NCBI RefSeq assembly: GCF_024343735.1
Contig: NZ_RJUE01000061.1
Coordinates: 1-64,000, forward strand
DNA: 64,000 bases
Reading direction: 5' to 3'
From: Lacihabitans sp. CCS-44
GTDB lineage: Bacteria > Bacteroidota > Bacteroidia > Cytophagales > Spirosomataceae
The translations under genes were made by a program, and so were the position numbers. How positions within the stretch are numbered: the first letter of the stretch is position 1; each line of letters begins with the position of its first letter. The notes under the pieces are model-generated. The model was not told the origin of the DNA. It made no database searches and saw only the letters and a list, made by a program, of their open reading frames with translations. Of the stretch, positions 61,188 to 64,000 are shown in pieces.

Positions 61188-61970
61188 ATGAATTTTTATA
61201 AAGAAATAGTTCGAAGAAATGCCTTGATGGCAAAAATGGGTATGTTTTTCCTGATTTTGGCTGCAGTACTTGGACTATATGCCACGGTCAATGCCACCCA
61301 AGTTTTGGGAATTAATTCCATGATTAAACCCATAAAGTTTGCCTTGAGTACCTGGATTTATGCCTGGTCTATGGCGTATTTGTTGTTTTATGTTGAAAAA
61401 CAACAAAAAGTAAGGCAATATACGTATCTGGCGGTTGCGACGATGTTATACGAAAATGGAGTGATAACAATTCAAGCATTTCGGGGCAAACTGTCGCATT
61501 TTAATCAATCCGAAATTGTTGGCGGTATCCTTTATGCTCTGATGGGTATTATGATTGTCTGGCTGACCACCGCTACCTTGGTTTTAACTATACGTTTTAT
61601 AAGACAAAAGACCTACATTATCAGCGATTCCTTCGCCTTGTCTATTCAAATCGGACTCGTTATGTTTGTGATATTCAGCTTTTTTGGTGGCTACATGAGC
61701 GGAATAAACTCACACAATGTGGGTGGCGAAATAGGAGGAGAGGGTTTGTATTTGCTCAATTGGAGCACACTGTTTGGTGATTTGCGTGTGGCTCATTTTT
61801 TTGGAGTTCATTCTTTACAATTGATTCCGATTTTTGGTTATTTTATTTCACAAAATACTGAAAATCAATCAAAAGAAAAGCAGCAGGTTTGGGTATTTTC
61901 GGCTCTGTACTTTCTTTTTGTGGTATTTACTATGCTTCAAGGTTTGGCAGGTAAGCCGTTTATAGGCTAA
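61188..61970 (+). CDS. Polytopic membrane protein of unknown function
   Basis: 260 residues with about seven helices (near 17-37, 47-67, 76-92, 108-132, 152-172, 195-215, 230-250). It has NSMIKPIKFALSTWIYAWSMAYLLFY and HNVGGEIGGEGLYLLNWSTLFGDLRVAHFFGVHSLQLIPIFGYF, with several membrane-located His residues that could bind haem or a metal. I do not recognise a named family. It may be the third gene of the DUF2141 operon (82-nt gap). Confidence 0.7.
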   Translation: MNFYKEIVRRNALMAKMGMFFLILAAVLGLYATVNATQVLGINSMIKPIKFALSTWIYAWSMAYLLFYVEKQQKVRQYTYLAVATMLYENGVITIQAFRGKLSHFNQSEIVGGILYALMGIMIVWLTTATLVLTIRFIRQKTYIISDSFALSIQIGLVMFVIFSFFGGYMSGINSHNVGGEIGGEGLYLLNWSTLFGDLRVAHFFGVHSLQLIPIFGYFISQNTENQSKEKQQVWVFSALYFLFVVFTMLQGLAGKPFIG

Positions 61971-61975
61971 AAACA

Positions 61976-62008
61976 GTTCTTGGTTTTTAGGCCAAGAACC
62001 TTTATTTT
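61976..62008 (+). terminator. Terminator after the polytopic membrane protein
   Basis: Perfect 8-bp stem GTTCTTGG/CCAAGAAC with an 8-nt loop and a T-rich tail. Confidence 0.82.
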
Positions 62009-62010
62009 TT

Positions 62011-62436
62011 TTAAAGACTTTCTATATATTTTTTGAAACTGTCCAGAATAGCCTGCCACCCACCTTTTTGCAATTCCACCGAGTTTTCTGTTTCTGCCAC
62101 GAATACTTCCTTTAGCTTAGTTCCTGATCCGTCTTTTTCAAAGAATATATCTGCGGTGCGGCCGTCTTCCATGGTATAGCTAATTTTTTGATGGGCTATA
62201 ACCTCGCTGTAAACACCAATAAAATCAAATCCAAAACTGCCATCTTTGGCCTCCATGCGGTTGTTGAATTGACCACCCACCCTGAGGTCATTAGAAGCTC
62301 TTGGGGTATGCCAATCTTCTGAGGCAGCATTCCATTTTACAACGTGTTCGGGCGAATTAAAACATTCCCAAACAAGGTCAATCGAAGCATTTATATTTAC
62401 TTCAACGGTGATTTTTGTTATTTCAGGCGACTCCAT
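62011..62436 (-). CDS. SRPBCC/AHSA1-family protein
   Basis: 141 residues with the helix-grip fold of the AHSA1 (Aha1 C-terminal) family: EVNINASIDLVWECFNSPEHVVKWNAASEDWHTPRASNDLRVGGQFNNRMEAKDG, ISYTMEDGRTADIFFEKDGSGTKLKEVFVAETENS, GWQAILDSFKKYIESL. Such proteins bind hydrophobic ligands; no specific ligand can be read. Single gene with a TAnnTTTG-like promoter (TAACTTTG) upstream. Confidence 0.9.
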   Translation of the reverse strand: MESPEITKITVEVNINASIDLVWECFNSPEHVVKWNAASEDWHTPRASNDLRVGGQFNNRMEAKDGSFGFDFIGVYSEVIAHQKISYTMEDGRTADIFFEKDGSGTKLKEVFVAETENSVELQKGGWQAILDSFKKYIESL

Positions 62437-62522
62437 TTTTGTATAATTAAATTTATTTTTAATACAAAGTTAAAAGAAGAACTTGGATATTAAAGTGCAT
62501 AAAAAAGACATTTGAAAGGCGT

Positions 62523-62553
62523 TTTGCGTCATTGTTTTTTTTCGATATATTTG
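62523..62553 (+). promoter_or_regulatory. Consensus promoter of the GlxA-like gene (leaderless transcript)
   Basis: TTTG at 62523-62526, 19 nt, then TATATTTG at 62546-62553: both Bacteroidota consensus elements at the right distance. The ATG at 62558 is only 5 nt after the -7 box, so the mRNA probably starts at the start codon. Confidence 0.7.
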
Positions 62554-62557
62554 AGTT

Positions 62558-63529
62558 ATGAAAAAAGTAAGCATTTTAGTTCCTGAAAGCTCGGTTATGC
62601 AAGCCATAGCCGACCCTCAATATTGTTTTAGTGCAGTGAATCAGTTTTTGATAATTTCTGGGGCATCTCCGTTGTTTGATATACAATTGGTAGGTTTAAG
62701 AAAAGAAGTAAAACTGAATGGGGGTCAATTTTCAATTCATACGGATGCACTTATAGACGAAATAGAAACAACGGATTTAGTAATCATTCCAGCATTATTT
62801 GGCGATTTGAATGCAGCCATTGAGGCCAATGGAGACTTTTTACCTTGGATTAGAAAGCAAAGAGAAAATGGTGCAGAAGTAGCTTCACTTTGCTTAGGAG
62901 CATTTTTGTTGGCCTCTACAGGCCTTTTGGATGGAAAAAAATGCTCGACTCATTGGGGCTTTACGAATGAATTCAGAAGGATGTTTCCGTTTGTTGAAGT
63001 ACAAGATGGGAGCATAGTGACTGAAGAAAATGGCATATATTCAAGCGGAGGAGCTACTTCTTATTGGAATTTGCTCCTACATTTGGTAGAAAAATATACC
63101 AGTAGAGAAACAGCAATCTTAACTTCGAAATACTTCGCAATAGATATAGACAGAAATAATCAATCGGCTTTTGCTATGTTTAAAGGCCAAAAAGAGCATA
63201 AAGATATTGAAATTCAGAAAGTGCAGGACTATATAGAACAGAACATTGAAGGTAAATTTTCGGTGGAAGAACTTGCAGATTTGGTGGCATTAGGTAGAAG
63301 GAGTTTTGAGCGGAGATTCAAATCAGCCACCAACAATTCGGTGCTGGAGTATATTCAAAGAGTCAAAATAGAAACTGCAAAGCGGAGTTTTGAAAACAGC
63401 CGCAAAAACATTAACGAGGTAATGATGGACGTTGGTTATTCTGATAATAAGGCCTTTAGGACAACTTTTAAAAAGATAACTGGTTTGACCCCGATAGAAT
63501 ATCGCAACAAATACCGCAAGATGGCTTAA
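62558..63529 (+). CDS. GlxA-family transcriptional regulator (DJ-1/PfpI domain plus AraC HTH)
   Basis: 323 residues. The N-terminal DJ-1/PfpI-like part (about 1-185) has the nucleophile-elbow type segment EVASLCLGAFLLASTGLLDGKKCSTHW and IYSSGGATSYWNLLLHLVEKY. The C-terminal AraC domain (about 215-320) has the two HTH units, ending in VMMDVGYSDNKAFRTTFKKITGLTPIEYRNKY. Activator of the GlxA type; the inducer is unknown. The AraC signature is complete. Confidence 0.93.
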   Translation: MKKVSILVPESSVMQAIADPQYCFSAVNQFLIISGASPLFDIQLVGLRKEVKLNGGQFSIHTDALIDEIETTDLVIIPALFGDLNAAIEANGDFLPWIRKQRENGAEVASLCLGAFLLASTGLLDGKKCSTHWGFTNEFRRMFPFVEVQDGSIVTEENGIYSSGGATSYWNLLLHLVEKYTSRETAILTSKYFAIDIDRNNQSAFAMFKGQKEHKDIEIQKVQDYIEQNIEGKFSVEELADLVALGRRSFERRFKSATNNSVLEYIQRVKIETAKRSFENSRKNINEVMMDVGYSDNKAFRTTFKKITGLTPIEYRNKYRKMA

Positions 63530-63535
63530 TGTTAC

Positions 63536-63582
63536 CTACTAACATTAGTAGTACCGCCGCTAAATAATCAAAACTAGCTTTG
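63536..63582 (+). promoter_or_regulatory. Palindrome and -7 box of the last (truncated) gene
   Basis: CTACTAACATTAGTAG (63536-63551) has perfect 7-nt arms; TAGCTTTG (63575-63582) is a consensus -7 box. Its last base lies 38.5 nt from the palindrome centre, the same distance as at the response-regulator gene. Confidence 0.62.
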
Positions 63583-63603
63583 TGTCGAACAAAAAACAAA
63601 GCT

Positions 63604-64000
63604 ATGAAAAGATTATTTATGCTACTGTTCCTCCTAAATGCCTATTTGGTTCAAGCTCAAGTGGAAATGAGAGCGGATTCTGCAATTATCAAATCCAAGC
63701 TTAGAATCATAAATCATAGTGAAGGCTCGGGAAAAATTCTTACTTCTGATGCACTTGGAAATGCCACTTGGCAGACTCCTTCTTCGGGCGGAGGCCTTTG
63801 GACCCAGACTTTAGGGTTTATAGAGAATACCAATTCCAATGGATTTTGGTCAAGATATGCATCCCCATTGCCCATTGGGGCTAATAATACTACGTATCCC
63901 CCAGCTGCACCAACATCTGGCAATGGAACCCGAATGGCATGGATACCCTCACGAAGTGCATTTCAAGGTGGGACATTTAATACCTTAGACGGATCGGTAA
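63604..64000 (+). CDS. Secreted repeat/adhesin-type protein, truncated at the window end
   Basis: The first 132 residues only; the frame stays open to base 64000. Signal peptide (MKRLFMLLFLLNAYLVQAQ). The mature part is rich in Asn, Ser, Gly and Thr (HSEGSGKILTSDALGNATWQTP), as in Bacteroidota surface proteins that resemble phage tail-fibre or adhesin stems. It is preceded by the palindrome shared with the response-regulator gene. Full length and function cannot be judged. Confidence 0.7.
   Translation, partial: MKRLFMLLFLLNAYLVQAQVEMRADSAIIKSKLRIINHSEGSGKILTSDALGNATWQTPSSGGGLWTQTLGFIENTNSNGFWSRYASPLPIGANNTTYPPAAPTSGNGTRMAWIPSRSAFQGGTFNTLDGSV

Overview
The window looks like a chromosomal stretch of a low-GC Bacteroidota bacterium, most likely Cytophagales-like. 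The evidence is TAnnTTTG-type promoter -7 elements, A-rich leaders instead of Shine-Dalgarno sites, many lipoproteins and outer-membrane barrels, ECF sigma/anti-sigma pairs, a beta-propeller histidine kinase, a TonB-plug remnant and a split transketolase. The genus is not determined.

Layout. 1-6.4 kb: end of one multihaem cytochrome, a 49-haem cytochrome built from 16 trihaem modules, an outer-membrane barrel and an OB-fold lipoprotein, which together look like an extracellular electron-transfer locus. 6.4-9.7 kb: ECF sigma with a membrane-anchored barrel protein, then NhaA. 9.9-20 kb: a sulfur region on the minus strand with two half-size YeeE/YedE transporters, a porin, a SoxB-like thiosulfohydrolase, a TsdA-like dihaem thiosulfate dehydrogenase, two metallo-beta-lactamase/rhodanese fusions and a TauE/SafE exporter. 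20.4-22.4 kb: YHYH, MORN and SCO1 proteins. 22.5-29.6 kb: a CAT-anticodon tRNA and a CzcCBA-type metal efflux operon with a CDF transporter. 29.7-30.2 kb: a decayed TonB-plug gene. 30.4-38 kb: assorted metabolic genes, a pseudouridine synthase and a SatD-family pair. 38-44 kb: a response regulator, a giant propeller/7TM histidine kinase and grpE-dnaJ. 44-51 kb: lipoproteins, M48 and M23 peptidases, an FAH-family enzyme and Bcp. 51-55 kb: transketolase halves separated by an AAA-ATPase/TOPRIM-like pair. 55-57 kb: ECF sigma with a repeat-expanded anti-sigma-like protein and a Spy-like protein. 57-64 kb: a methyltransferase, DinB, Crp/Fnr, DUF2141, ABA4-like, SRPBCC and GlxA genes and the start of a secreted protein.

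How it fits together. Three sulfur promoters (tsdA-soxB, porin-yeeE-yeeE, tauE-persulfide dioxygenase) carry a 5-4-5 palindrome of Crp/Fnr type, exactly 22 nt upstream of a -7 element. A perfect version lies just after the Crp/Fnr gene at 59.6 kb, 23 nt upstream of a similar -7 box. This suggests one regulon linking thiosulfate oxidation, transport and persulfide removal. A second palindrome (CTACTAA-N2-TTAGTAG) lies at the same distance from the -7 region of the response-regulator gene and of the last, truncated gene. A third, three copies of TTTCA-N7-TGAAA on an exact 29-nt period, sits before satD. The most unusual proteins are the 49-haem cytochrome, the anti-sigma-like protein with six exact 29-residue repeats, the propeller/7TMR-DISM kinase, and the ATPase/TOPRIM cassette inside the transketolase operon.
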